A DNA stretch of 64,000 nucleotides from Cytophagaceae bacterium ABcell3. Its GTDB lineage: Bacteria > Bacteroidota > Bacteroidia > Cytophagales > Cytophagaceae. The notes under the pieces were generated by a model, which ran no database searches, was not told the origin of the DNA, and worked only from the letters and a program-made list of their open reading frames with translations. The number at the start of each line of letters is the position of its first letter. Position 1 is the first letter of the stretch. The stretch spans positions 3,494,584-3,558,583 of the forward strand of contig CP133159.1 in assembly GCA_030913385.1 (NCBI GenBank), in the 5' to 3' direction. This document shows, piece after piece, positions 19,415 through 28,286 of the stretch. Made by a program: the position numbers and the translations under genes.

Positions 19415-19783
19415 CTAGTTTTTTACCTCTAAGCCAAAATAAACCTTGACAAAATCCTTCATTTCCTGCAGCCCTAAAGCCACTACAGCGCCATCATTTT
19501 CTATCAAAGGACGTTTTATCATACTGGTGTTATCTTGGATAAGTGCTGCAGCTTTGGAAGGGTCACTTGCAGCCTCCTTTTCTTCATCCGTCAACTTACG
19601 CCATGTTGTTCCCCTTTTGTTTACTAGGTCCTCTGCCGAAAATTGAGCGAACCATTCTTGCAGTTTTTGTTCATCAACACCTTCCTTTTTATAGTCATGA
19701 AACTCAAACTCCACCTCATGATCATTTAGCCACTTTAGAGCTTTTTTAACTGTATCACAGTTTTTAATTCCGTATACCTTCAT
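19415..19783 (-). CDS. ArsC/Spx/YffB-family protein
   Basis: A 122-residue thioredoxin-fold protein. YGIKNCDTVKKALKWL carries the single N-terminal cysteine of the ArsC fold, and a basic residue lies in MIKRPLIEND. There is no second cysteine two residues on (CDTV, not CxxC), so it is not Spx. The GIKNCDTV motif and length match YffB-type reductases, whose substrate is not established. I see no partner arsenic genes beside it. It is monocistronic between repeat-bearing spacers. Confidence 0.85.
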   Translation of the reverse strand: MKVYGIKNCDTVKKALKWLNDHEVEFEFHDYKKEGVDEQKLQEWFAQFSAEDLVNKRGTTWRKLTDEEKEAASDPSKAAALIQDNTSMIKRPLIENDGAVVALGLQEMKDFVKVYFGLEVKN

Positions 19784-19871
19784 AATTTCACCTTTTTATT
19801 CTAAAGAACAATTCTACAGTTCTCTTATAAACAAAAATAAAAAATTAGAAATAAATCCCACTATTTCATAA

Positions 19872-19897
19872 AAGTTCTAATGCATATTTCAGGTTTA
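19872..19897. repeat. Half copy of dispersed palindromic repeat (inverted)
   Basis: Read on the minus strand, it matches the left arm and loop of the 9993 element exactly (TTAAACCTGAAATATGC then ATTAGAACTT), without the second arm. It lies 90 bp upstream of the ArsC-like gene. Confidence 0.65.
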
Positions 19898-19925
19898 ATT
19901 CTACAAGCTGCTCCCTTAACCAAAA

Positions 19926-19952
19926 ACCCGGAAGCCAGTGAAGACTTCCGGG
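19926..19952 (-). terminator. Terminator-like hairpin (minus strand)
   Basis: The stem CCCGGAAG / CTTCCGGG with a 10-base loop has a five-T tract on its minus-strand 3' side. The nearest minus-strand gene ending upstream of it is the DODA dioxygenase (20371), with the 350-bp repeat in between. Confidence 0.6.
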
Positions 19953-20012
19953 CAAAGGAAACAGAAACAAACAAAAAGTATTATAGGGTTACCAACTTAG
20001 AAATCTTATGTG

Positions 20013-20359
20013 TTATTAGCTTATTTGGGCTCGTTTAGTTACTTTTTGCCTCGCCGGCAGGGCCTTACTTTTTTTCTTAGACAAAAAAAGTAAGCAAAAA
20101 AGTCAAGGCCTGTGATGAAATTTGCTAAACTTTATAACCATTACGCTATCCCGATAGCTATCGGGATGAAACTCACCCTCCTTGCGTCGGGCTCAAACAG
20201 CAAATTTTTTGGCCGCTTCATGCTTATAAAGTTCTTAACGCAATTTCATCAATGGCCACCTTATTTTCTTAAATGGCACATATCGCCATTTAAGAAAGGC
20301 AGTTTAAAGGATTTTATCATACAAAAAAACTTATTACTTCCTAGAGACTTAAATGGGTA
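20013..20359. repeat. Dispersed ~350-bp non-coding repeat, copy 1
   Basis: Near-identical to 42898-43248 over most of its length. Internal structure: a hairpin from CCTTACTTTTTTTC and its complement (~20062-20108); then a long imperfect inverted repeat whose arms run GGCCTGTGATGAAATTTG (20107 onward) and CAATTTCATCAATGGCC (to ~20257), centred on the perfect palindrome CCCGATAGCTATCGGG (20149-20164). A short open frame inside it (20112-20360) is an artefact of the repeat. It has the look of a non-autonomous palindromic element. Confidence 0.85.
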
Positions 20360-20370
20360 ATCTTAAAACA

Positions 20371-21261
20371 TTATACCTTTCCTACCACAAATGAAGTCAT
20401 AGAAATAGACCCCATTACCGTTTTATCATTAAAAAAAGATAGCTCTTCCCCCTTTCCCTGAAGTGCCAAGGCATATAAAGCTGGCAAGAAATGATCGGGA
20501 GTAGGAACAGACATTTTTACTGCTTTACCTAAGGTGGAGTAATCTGAAAGTTTTTTATAGTCTTTAGACTCAATTAACGACTTAAATAATTCATTAGCTT
20601 CCAAAGCCCAGTCATACCCATACTCCGGTTCTTGAATCTTGTCCCATGCAATCACCTTTAGGTTATGTACCAGATTTCCGCTACCTACAATCAATACCCC
20701 TTTGCGCCTCAAAAAAGCCAACTCCCGAGCAAGTTCGTAGTGATACAAAGGAGGCTTTCTGTAATCAATACTCATTTGCAACACAGGAATATCCGCTTCA
20801 GGAAACATCGGATTCAGTATACTCCAGCAGCCATGGTCAAGCCCCCAACTTTCGTCCAGACCAACTTGGGTGCCTTTCACCAAACGCTGGGTTTCTTGAG
20901 CCAATTCCGGTAAGCCTTGCGCAGGGTAATGAATTTCAAACAAAGCATTCGGGAAGCCGCCAAAATCATGAATCGTCTTTGGTTTAGGCATGGCCGTAAC
21001 ATAAGTACCTTTTGTTTCCCAGTGTGCTGATATGCATAAAATTGCCTTAGGCCTAGGAAGCTTCTGACCAAGCTTTTTCCAATTGAGTGAAAATTCATTT
21101 TTCTCAATCGCATTCATTGGACTACCATGACCAACGAAGAGAACAGGCATTAAAGAGGGCTCGTCAGATAGCCCACCTAAAGAACGTAAAGATTTAAAAC
21201 TCATAGAAAAACCAGCCAGTGGCGCCAAAGCCAGTGCTTTAATAAATGTTTTTCTTTTCAT
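20371..21261 (-). CDS. Extradiol ring-cleavage dioxygenase, 4,5-DOPA dioxygenase (YgiD) family
   Basis: Non-haem iron (LigB-type) dioxygenase; the family opens catechol rings such as L-DOPA. A leader (~1-25) with RKTFIKALALAPLAG suggests export, possibly by Tat though only one Arg is present. Family motifs are PVLFVGHGSPMNA (~residue 40), ILCISAHWETKGTYV (His ligand), HDFGGFPNALFEI, GLDHGCWSIL and VLIVGSGNLVHNL. The ATG overlaps the upstream nitroreductase stop (TAATG), so they are translationally coupled. Substrate not determined. Confidence 0.92.
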   Translation of the reverse strand: MKRKTFIKALALAPLAGFSMSFKSLRSLGGLSDEPSLMPVLFVGHGSPMNAIEKNEFSLNWKKLGQKLPRPKAILCISAHWETKGTYVTAMPKPKTIHDFGGFPNALFEIHYPAQGLPELAQETQRLVKGTQVGLDESWGLDHGCWSILNPMFPEADIPVLQMSIDYRKPPLYHYELARELAFLRRKGVLIVGSGNLVHNLKVIAWDKIQEPEYGYDWALEANELFKSLIESKDYKKLSDYSTLGKAVKMSVPTPDHFLPALYALALQGKGEELSFFNDKTVMGSISMTSFVVGKV

Positions 21262-21890
21262 TAATCTATTAAGTTAAACAATTTATCCTTTGCCCTCCGT
21301 ACTTTAGGCAAGTTAGCCAACCAATCATTTTCAGCATCACGGTAGCCCAAAGGTAGTAACGTGACACTTCTAAGCCCTTTACCCTTCAAGCCTAGTATGC
21401 TATCTAACTTTCCACCGTCAAAACCTTCCATAGGTGTAGCATCAACCTGCGCTTCTGCCGCCGCGGCAATGGCCGTACCAAAAGCTATATAGGTTTGCCT
21501 TGCTGCCCAATTGAAGTTCTCTTCTTTAGGCCGGTCAATCAAAGAAAGAATCATCCCTTTATACTGGTTCAATGACTCCAAAGAAACGCCCCTGGCAGTA
21601 GCCATAAAACCGATGTACTCTTCTACCTGACTTGGAACCACATTATCCCAAGCGGCAAATACCAGCAAATGTGAACAGTCCACCACCTGAGACTGTTTTG
21701 CCGCCTCTTCAAAAATCTTCTGCTTCACGCCAGGGTTAGTAACAACAAGTACCGTATAAGGCTGCAAACCCATAGAAGAAGGTGCCAAACTTATTGCTTC
21801 CAACACCCTATCAACTTGAGCTTGGGGCACGGGTGTACCATTCATCTTCTTAGTTGCGTAACGCCATTTTAATGCTTTTATCAAATCCAT
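21261..21890 (-). CDS. Nitroreductase family NAD(P)H-dependent oxidoreductase
   Basis: FMN-dependent reductase of about 209 residues, NfsB-like, expected to reduce nitroaromatics or quinones. Visible are the N-terminal KWRYATKKMNG FMN-phosphate region, ISLAPSSMGLQPYTVLVV and the C-terminal LLPLGYRDAEND. The frame is open for 23 further codons upstream, but MDLIKALKWRY at 21890 is the start that matches the family. It is coupled by a TAATG overlap to the dioxygenase gene, suggesting joint handling of an aromatic compound (inference). Confidence 0.93.
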   Translation of the reverse strand: MDLIKALKWRYATKKMNGTPVPQAQVDRVLEAISLAPSSMGLQPYTVLVVTNPGVKQKIFEEAAKQSQVVDCSHLLVFAAWDNVVPSQVEEYIGFMATARGVSLESLNQYKGMILSLIDRPKEENFNWAARQTYIAFGTAIAAAAEAQVDATPMEGFDGGKLDSILGLKGKGLRSVTLLPLGYRDAENDWLANLPKVRRAKDKLFNLID

Positions 21891-21994
21891 ATTTTTAAGT
21901 AAATTTAGCCAATCTAAATTAAATGTAAATACAATATATGTCATAACATTTAATTTCACAAATTGGTTTTGTAAAATAAAGTAAAAAACTGTTT

Positions 21995-22447
21995 CTATAC
22001 ATATATCTTATGCATGCAAATTGCCGTAGCAGGACATGACCGACTAAATTGCTCACTACGCCTGATTGCAGAAGGCACCAAAGACCTATCTACAACCACA
22101 AATCCAAGTTTTTTAAAATAGGAAGAAGCATCTGTTGTGAGCAAAAAAAACTCTACCACTCCCTTATCACCAGCAGTCTGAAAGACTGTTTCACACAAAA
22201 GCCGGCCAATTTTCCCGAACCTGTACTGCTCAGAAACCACCACAGACCGAAGCAGACCATATTTACCATATACTTCCATACCAGCAGCACCAATCAGATT
22301 CTTGTTTTCTTTGGCTATAGCAAAGGTAGACCTAGAAAAATCGACGTCCTCCGGAAGGTTACACTCCTGAAGCAACAGCTTTAAATCATGCCACTCTTCA
22401 AAAAAATTCTGGTGGCAAACCCTAAAAACAATACTATTTCTTTTCAT
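21995..22447 (-). CDS. GNAT N-acetyltransferase, ArsN2-like
   Basis: Acetyl-CoA-dependent acetyltransferase of about 150 residues. GNAT motif A (LRSVVVSEQYRFGKIGRLLCE) provides the acetyl-CoA pyrophosphate loop; EVYGKYGLLRS and SYFKKLGFVVVDRS are also family-typical. The C-terminal SEQFSRSCPATAICM resembles ArsN2, which is associated with organoarsenical resistance. No arsenic operon surrounds it, so the substrate stays open. The start is placed at MKRNS (22447); eight further codons upstream are open. About 105 bp separate it from the nitroreductase gene. Confidence 0.8.
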   Translation of the reverse strand: MKRNSIVFRVCHQNFFEEWHDLKLLLQECNLPEDVDFSRSTFAIAKENKNLIGAAGMEVYGKYGLLRSVVVSEQYRFGKIGRLLCETVFQTAGDKGVVEFFLLTTDASSYFKKLGFVVVDRSLVPSAIRRSEQFSRSCPATAICMHKIYV

Positions 22448-22936
22448 ACGAATTTGAAAACACCCAGACAATATCTATCAGGCTTCTTCAGCAAAAATTG
22501 TCTTTATTTTGCCAGAAAAGTAGTAAGCAAAACATGTAATTTAAACCATTTCTTACCAAGAAAAAACTTTAGCATTATCTTTTGGCCTTTCCCAACTATC
22601 CCCAAACATTCCTTCTTCACCCTTTCTCATTAACTTTAAAAACAAAAAATTGTATTATTACAACTTTTTATAAAACAATAAAACCACAACTAACTATTTT
22701 ACAGAAAACAAACAACTTTAACAAAACAACAATCTAATATACACGTAAAAAAATATCATATTTAATACATATATTTGTCCAAAAATTAAAATGGTATATC
22801 CAAACCAAGACAATTTCTATTAACAGGCATTTTTCTCCCTAAAAGAAACCGAATACTTAAGGCATAGAAATAAACAAGTATAACAATGTGTAAACTATTG
22901 ATTGTAAAAAAACTTAAATCTTAACTAATCATATAC
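22448..22936. other. Long AT-rich upstream region of the M43 protease gene
   Basis: 489 bp without a supportable gene. It contains a Bacteroidota-type promoter candidate at 22770 and otherwise A/T-rich sequence. A short open frame on the plus strand (to 22633) has no ribosome-binding site or family resemblance. Confidence 0.6.
22770..22777 (+). promoter_or_regulatory. Candidate -7 element (TAnnTTTG)
   Basis: TATATTTG fits the Bacteroidota sigma-ABfr -7 consensus TAnnTTTG, about 160 bp upstream of the M43 protease start. I see no good TTTG at the -33 distance, so support is partial. Confidence 0.35.
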
Positions 22937-25123
22937 ATGCACAAGAAACTCATTTTTTTACTGGCAGCTCTGTTCATCCCGCTAGTGCCACAAGCACAAG
23001 ATATGGATTGCCCCATCACATCTGACATGATAGATGATACGGTGGAAGAAAAAGTACAGCAGTACCTCAGAGAGAACATAAACAGAAAGTCATCAGAGGT
23101 ATATAAAATACCGGTAGTTATACATGTATTGTACCGTAATGGAAGAGAAGAAGTAGGTGTAGAAGAAAATATTACAGATTATGAAATATATAAGTACCTG
23201 GAAGAGCTTAACAACCAGCTTCGCAAAGTGCCTGGCTCCAGCGGTGATGGAAATGGTGTTGACACACGTATAGAAGTTGTACTTGCCACTAAAGACCCTG
23301 AAGGGATCCCTACCTCAGGCATTAACAGGGTAAATGCTTCCTCTGTACCACACTTTAATACCTTAGGATACAGTTTTAACAACTCAAATCCTTCTTTGGA
23401 CAACACAGCTGCCATAAGAGATATTACAACATGGGACAGGACCAAGTACCTAAACATTTATCTCGCATGGGGCATAAATTACAATGGAGGGTTTTATGCT
23501 GGGTTAGGTGGCACATTTGGCGCAGCTATGCAGTATAACACAGACCCTAAAACCTGGACCCACGAAATTGGACATTGCTTCGGTTTATTACACACGTTTG
23601 AAGATGGGTGCAATGAAGCAGATTGCGAAACTGAAGGAGACAGAGTCTGTGACACACCTCCTACCACCCAAAATGCTTTTTCAGGGAACATGGGGGATTG
23701 CATCGGAGCCTCTCCTTGTGGAACAACCGCACAGATTAGAAACTACATGGATTACTCACTCAGAACCTGTAGAAATAAATTTACGGCAGGACAAATGGAT
23801 CGTATGCATGCTTTTTTAGAAAACCCCTGGTATGTCTGGCGAACTATTTGGCAGCCTGAAAACCTAGTTGCAACAGGAACTGATGGAAGGGTAGCTCCCA
23901 AAATCACCTTTTTTGATGCCAGCACCAACAACCTCTGTATAAGAGACTCTGTCAGCTTTTCATTCCATGCGACCAGAAATCCTACTACCTGGCAATGGGA
24001 ATTTGAGGACGGAAACCCTGCATCTTCCAATTCTAGAGAACCCGCTGTAGCTTTCCTGACTCCCGGAAAAAAGAAGGTAACGCTTACCTTAACAAATGAT
24101 TATGGAGAAGACATTTTGTCTAAGGAAGAATACATTGAAGTTTATGCCAACGAAGATATTACAGTTGTTAGTGACACTGGGGACGTTGGTGACACCCTAA
24201 GGTTAGTAGCTTCCGGTGCAGGAAACATAAGATGGTTTGACTCACAGACTTCAGTAGATCCCGTTTTTACAGGAGATACCTTTACCACGCCTGCCTTAGA
24301 CGAAACCCTTACGTATTATGCCCAAGCTTATTTCGATGTACAGCCTTATTCTACAGGAAAAGAAAGGTCTACAAAATTTAGCTCAGGAACAGGAGGGTAT
24401 ATCTTATTTGACGTCCACCACCCCTTAACCATTGATTCAGTAAAAATATTTGCCCGCATCTCCCCAGTAAATATATCGATTAGAGACAAAGATAATAGAG
24501 TCATCAACGAATGGGTAGTTGACACAACTATAAGAGAAGGACAATTTCTGGCACTTGATCAGTTTTTGCCTGTAGGGGAAGATTATAGACTTTCATTGGA
24601 CAATAATGGAACAGGATGGTTGTATTTTGATCGAGAAGACACAGGCTTCCCATATACTGTACCAGATATCCTTACCCTGAAAGCTAGTATTTTTGGCCAA
24701 ACCAACAGAGGTGACTATTTGTACTTTTACGACTGGCATATTACAGCCTTAGAAGAATGTCCAAGTGCCAGGATACCAGTTCTGGCAAAAATAAACCAGC
24801 CAGAGCCGGAGGAGCCTGAAGATCAAGATCAACCTGACGTTCCGGTAGCTGTCAAACATGCCACAGAAGGGGTTGAACTCTCGGTTATACCTAACCCGTT
24901 TTCTACCAGAACCTGTATAAAAGTAGAGTCTGAAGTACAAGGAAATCTTAAAATAAAACTTCTGGACAATACAGGCAAAGTCGTAAGCCTGGTACATGAC
25001 GGAAAACTAAATACCGGAACAAATGAGTACTACCTGGAAAGAAAAAGTCTCACCCCCGGAATGTATTATATGATTGCAGAGATAAATGACCTGCCGGCAA
25101 TTCAAAAAGTGGTAGTTTACTAG
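22937..25123 (+). CDS. M43 family secreted zinc metalloprotease, T9SS type A
   Basis: Extracellular pappalysin/cytophagalysin-type protease. Signal peptide 1-20 (..VPQAQ). In the catalytic domain (~60-295) the zinc motif HEIGHCFGLLH lies near residue 208 and the Met-turn in RNYMDYS, with cysteine-rich loops typical of M43. A PKD/Ig-like domain (~325-405, TWQWEFEDG) and two further beta modules follow. After an acidic Pro/Glu linker comes a T9SS type A sorting domain (~655-728; SVIPNPFSTRTCIKV, GMYYMIAEIN). It stands alone, with a long upstream region and its own terminator. Confidence 0.93.
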   Translation: MHKKLIFLLAALFIPLVPQAQDMDCPITSDMIDDTVEEKVQQYLRENINRKSSEVYKIPVVIHVLYRNGREEVGVEENITDYEIYKYLEELNNQLRKVPGSSGDGNGVDTRIEVVLATKDPEGIPTSGINRVNASSVPHFNTLGYSFNNSNPSLDNTAAIRDITTWDRTKYLNIYLAWGINYNGGFYAGLGGTFGAAMQYNTDPKTWTHEIGHCFGLLHTFEDGCNEADCETEGDRVCDTPPTTQNAFSGNMGDCIGASPCGTTAQIRNYMDYSLRTCRNKFTAGQMDRMHAFLENPWYVWRTIWQPENLVATGTDGRVAPKITFFDASTNNLCIRDSVSFSFHATRNPTTWQWEFEDGNPASSNSREPAVAFLTPGKKKVTLTLTNDYGEDILSKEEYIEVYANEDITVVSDTGDVGDTLRLVASGAGNIRWFDSQTSVDPVFTGDTFTTPALDETLTYYAQAYFDVQPYSTGKERSTKFSSGTGGYILFDVHHPLTIDSVKIFARISPVNISIRDKDNRVINEWVVDTTIREGQFLALDQFLPVGEDYRLSLDNNGTGWLYFDREDTGFPYTVPDILTLKASIFGQTNRGDYLYFYDWHITALEECPSARIPVLAKINQPEPEEPEDQDQPDVPVAVKHATEGVELSVIPNPFSTRTCIKVESEVQGNLKIKLLDNTGKVVSLVHDGKLNTGTNEYYLERKSLTPGMYYMIAEINDLPAIQKVVVY

Positions 25124-25151
25124 CAACATAAATTTGCACTAACTTAAAGCC

Positions 25152-25179
25152 CCTGCCCATTAACCGGCAGGTTTTTTTT
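25152..25179 (+). terminator. Intrinsic terminator after M43 protease gene
   Basis: The stem CCTGCC / GGCAGG is followed by eight T, 28 bp after the stop codon. Confidence 0.88.
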
Positions 25180-25430
25180 GTCCTCCAGATAACAAGTTCA
25201 ACCGGATAGTTTTACATAATTCGAGTTAAAATAACAACAGAAGAACTGAAAACTTGATAGAGCAAACCTAGCAGTGTCCTAAACAGGAGCATATAAAAAA
25301 CTGGAGACTTTTTGGTTTTGTATCTAGATATTCCGAGCTTCATTGATGCAGATATTAAAAATAAAATAAAGCACCCGAAAAATAATATTTTTAAAGAAAA
25401 GTGGTTATTAAAAAAACATTACTTGAGCAT
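25180..25430. other. Intergenic spacer
   Basis: AT-rich sequence between the M43 terminator and the DUF4197 gene. I see no gene or clear regulatory element. Confidence 0.5.
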
Positions 25431-26145
25431 ATGAAAAGGTTTATCGTTTTATGTACAGCTATAATCATAAGTGGCATCTCCCTCGAAACCAATGCCCAGC
25501 TACTACAAAATGCTAAAAATGCCGTAAAATCAGGAAATGTTGGTTTATCCCAACAAGAAGCTGGCGAGGCTATTAAGGAAGCACTAAACAATGGTGTACA
25601 GAAAGGCGTAGAAGTACTCAATAAAGTCCGGAGGCTATCTAAATAACCCCCAGGTAAAAATACCTTTTCCGCCAGATGCGCAAAGAGTTGAAAGCACCCT
25701 AAGAAAAGCAGGACTTGACAAGCAAGTAGATGATGTAGTATTATCACTAAACCAGGCAGCAGAGGATGCTGCTGCTGAAGCAAAACCAATTTTTATGGAA
25801 GCGATCAAAGGCTTGTCTATTCAAGATGCTGTAAAACTTATCAAAGGAGAAGATGATGCTGCAACGCAGTATCTGGAAAGAAACACCACTAACTCTTTGA
25901 GCGAAAAATTTAAACCGGTTATTTCAGCATCCCTTGAAAAAGTAAATGCAACCAAGCATTGGGAAACAGCCATTACCCGCTACAACAAAATCCCTATGAC
26001 CAAGAAGGTGGACGCAGACCTGGAAAATTATGTAACAGAAAAAGCCATAGCGGGATTGTTTACAATGGTAGCCAAAGAAGAGTTGGCCATTAGAAAAGAT
26101 CCGGCAGCAAGAACTTCGGACCTGCTAAAGAAAGCCTTTAAATAA
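25431..26145 (+). pseudogene. DUF4197 secreted protein gene, frameshifted
   Basis: The two halves of a DUF4197 protein lie in adjacent frames. The first (25431-25646) has a signal peptide (..SLETNAQ) and the N-terminus LSQQEAGEAIKEALNNGVQKG. It goes out of frame after VLNK and ends at a TAA. In the next frame the typical continuation GGYLNNPQVKIPFPPDAQ begins at 25630 and runs to 26145 (..TSDLLKKAFK). One extra base at about 25626-25629 explains it: removing one gives K-S-G-G-Y-L. It could be a real mutation or a sequencing error; no slippery heptamer is evident. The intact protein would be about 237 residues. Confidence 0.85.
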
Positions 26146-26163
26146 AAATATAACCCTTCAATG

Positions 26164-26212
26164 AAAATCCGTAAAACCCTTTTTATACAAAAGGTTTTTA
26201 CGGATTTTTTTA
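26164..26212 (+). terminator. Intrinsic terminator after DUF4197 gene
   Basis: A long stem (AAATCCGTAAAACC... pairing with ...GGTTTTTACGGATTT) is followed by seven T. It starts 18 bp after the stop. Confidence 0.88.
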
Positions 26213-26549
26213 TGCGTGATTTTAAGACTCCCTCCCCAAATTAACCGCACATCAGTATCTCTGTCAGAACCTATTCATATTAATTTTCAAATTCAGGAAT
26301 TAGTAACCCCAGGCTACCTCTAGCAGGTGGGTGGGTGGTCAGAAGACACAACCACGGAAACAGAACTGCTAAACCGCCACCAGCCAAAGGGAAAGGTCTA
26401 AGACACAACCACGGTTTAGCAGATACTCCCCCCTTGCCCAAACACCACTGGTAGACCTGAATTATGCGATAGGTTTCTTCATAAACAGCAAAATAGCAAT
26501 ACTACTGAACGTAAAAAATAAGTGCTATTAATAAAATTATAAAACTGTC
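26213..26549. other. Gene-free region with short GC-rich direct and inverted repeats
   Basis: No gene seen. AGACACAACCACGG occurs twice (about 26343 and 26401), and CTGCTAAACCG pairs with CGGTTTAGCAG around the second copy. Near 26455 ACCTGAATTATGCGATAGG is a variant arm of the palindromic repeat family. The stretch is less AT-rich than its surroundings and looks like debris of inserted repeats at the island edge. Confidence 0.5.
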
Positions 26550-26936
26550 TTAATATTCAACTTCTTCTAACGCTCTTCCATCTGGATACCAACTTCTATA
26601 GGCGCCAGACCTTTTCCCCATTTGATAATTAACTTCAATAGCCTTAGCACCATTCTTATACCAAGACTTCCAAAGCCCATCTTTTATACCCAGTTCAAAC
26701 CTCCCTCTTTCAGACATTTGATCGTTATCATAGTATTTTTCAAGCAAGTAAGTACTTGTATCATTCTTTTCTTCAAAAAATTTTACCTTAGTAATCGTTC
26801 CATCAAGAGGCGACTCTATTTTTGAGACCATAACTTTATAAGAACCATCTTCCCAGAACTCATCTTTCCAGTTTTTTCTCTCTCGACAGAACGCTAAAAC
26901 AAAAAGCATAATCAAGTAAAAAGGCACGTGCTTCAT
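26550..26936 (-). CDS. MORN/YwqK-like repeat lipoprotein
   Basis: A short exported protein of 128 residues from the ATG at 26934-26936. The hydrophobic leader ends in a lipobox-like VLAFC. The mature part carries MORN-2/YwqK-type repeats: YYDNDQMSERGRFELGIKDG, WKSWYKNGAKAIEVNYQMGK and YRSWYPDGRALEEVEY. Such proteins are labelled 'YwqK family antitoxin' in databases with thin support. Here the gene starts 33 bp after a reading-frame remnant that resembles a toxin tail, so an immunity role is possible but unproven. Confidence 0.7.
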   Translation of the reverse strand: MKHVPFYLIMLFVLAFCRERKNWKDEFWEDGSYKVMVSKIESPLDGTITKVKFFEEKNDTSTYLLEKYYDNDQMSERGRFELGIKDGLWKSWYKNGAKAIEVNYQMGKRSGAYRSWYPDGRALEEVEY

Positions 26937-26968
26937 TCTGTCACCTCTTTTGTTCTTCCATAAATTAT

Positions 26969-27100
26969 TCACACCTCTTTAGACGCACCACCTGTTACAA
27001 CTAAACCAAGTTCATGCTCTTCAGCGAGAGCTGGCCAAGGTGCTTTTTGACTTCTTTGGTGGTGGTGCTCATTGGGCTTTAAGTTTTGGTTGAAAAATAT
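26969..27100 (-). pseudogene. Possible C-terminal remnant of a toxin gene
   Basis: A 43-codon open stretch without a start codon, bounded upstream by an in-frame TAA. It includes KPNEHHHQRSQKAPWPALA and ends TGGASKEV, then TGA. The His cluster and protein-like composition, the position immediately upstream of a small lipoprotein gene, and the neighbouring Rhs modules suggest the tail of a deleted polymorphic toxin. I cannot name the family. Confidence 0.35.
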
Positions 27101-27230
27101 TTAAAAAAATTTCACTTATACCTTTTTGCTCCAAAGGCAGCATTTAGGTATTAAAACACAATACATATAAGTATTTTTTTATCCACCAAAAGGAGTATTT
27201 TTGTATATAAATCGCTTCTAAAACGTTCTA

Positions 27231-28260
27231 ACCTGAGTTCGACTTTAAAAAATGGCCATTTGGTTAGTTTCAACCGCTTCATATTTAATAGCTGGCTTCT
27301 TAGGAAAGAAAGAATAAGCGATTAAACCCGATATCAGGTTGGTTATAAAGTTGTTAAATGATCTATGCCTTGAATGCTCTACCTGGCACATGTTTTTTAA
27401 TTCATCATTAACAGTCTCTATAACAGAACGTTTTCTTAGCATAATCTTGTCCTTCAATTCCATTAAAGTGTTCTTCATGTTATTGCGGATGCTGGTTATC
27501 AAGTGTAGCCCATCAATGAAAAGCAGGCTTGTCAGTTCTTTAGAAATGTACCCTTTGTCTGCATAAAGCTTTCCTTTTAAGGTTTTTATGAAACTTTTAT
27601 TTTTTAGAGGCTCCCTATCGTCTACATTGCCTTGGGTAATGACAAAGTTCAGTAGCTCTCCCTTGTCATTTATAACTATATGTAGTTTAAAACCAAAGAA
27701 ATAGCCCATTGTAGACTTGCCAACCGTGGCCATATCCTTAAACACCCTGTTTCTTTTTATCCTCTTGTTATTACATACTCTGATAGGGGTGGAATCTATA
27801 AAGGAAATACCTGTCCCTTTGCCCATACAGCATGTCTTCAAAAAAATAGTCATTGGAAGTGTTGCTGCCTGCATCAGTTCCACAAATCAATTGTAAGAGA
27901 CGGTTTCAGGGAACAAGTGCGAAAGATGAACCTTTACAAAGTTTACATAAAAGTGCTTCATGTTTCGATACCCGCCCGAGTGGAACATAACCATTATGGT
28001 AATGACCTCGCTACAGCTCATCCTAGGCTTTCTCTTAGGTTTATTCCCCAAAAGGTTCTTTTCCATTGATTTGTCAAATTCTAAGCAAAAATCGTCAATT
28101 AAATAGAAAATTTCAGTAATTTTATTGTCGTCAAGAGTCATGTTTTAGTAGTTAAATTGTTGATTTTCAGAATATTAATTTAACAAAAGAACATGGCTTT
28201 TACTATTTTTCAGGGCAAAAAATTAGATATTTTTTGACATTTTTATAATCGAACTCAGGT
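27231..28260 (-). mobile_element. IS982-family insertion sequence
   Basis: A 1030-bp element bounded by inverted repeats: both ends begin ACCTGAGTTCGA followed by a T/A-rich run. It is flanked by the direct repeat TTCTA (27226-27230 and 28261-28265). The transposase frame carries a nonsense codon, so this copy is probably dead unless complemented. The right end lies 26 bp upstream of the XRE regulator's start codon, displacing that gene's original promoter. Confidence 0.9.
27245..28141 (-). pseudogene. IS982 family transposase with in-frame stop codon
   Basis: The gene begins at ATG 28141 and reads 84 codons to ..ETVSYN, then TGA (27887-27889). The same frame continues FVELMQAATLPMTIFLK to 27245. 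Family members have Arg at this place, so CGA to TGA is the simplest change. The rest is normal: DDE residues in SFIDSTPIRVC, YADKGYIS and SVIETVNDELK. The reconstructed length of 298 residues fits IS982. A GTG two codons after the stop could restart a 212-residue fragment lacking the N-terminus. Confidence 0.9.
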
Positions 28261-28286
28261 TTCTAAAGCTTAAATAATCGCTTATT

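Noticed and set aside
20112-20360. Open frame of about 80 codons, repeated at 42997-43179
   Set aside because: It lies wholly inside the duplicated palindromic repeat, its peptide is just the translation of the repeat, and its start and length vary between copies.
19415-22447. Arsenic resistance locus (ArsC-like and ArsN2-like genes)
   Set aside because: The genes are 2 kb apart, on separate transcripts, the ArsC homologue is of YffB type, and no arsenite pump or ArsR is present.
25620-25650. Programmed ribosomal frameshift in the DUF4197 gene
   Set aside because: No slippery heptamer or downstream structure is evident, and I know of no programmed shift in this family.
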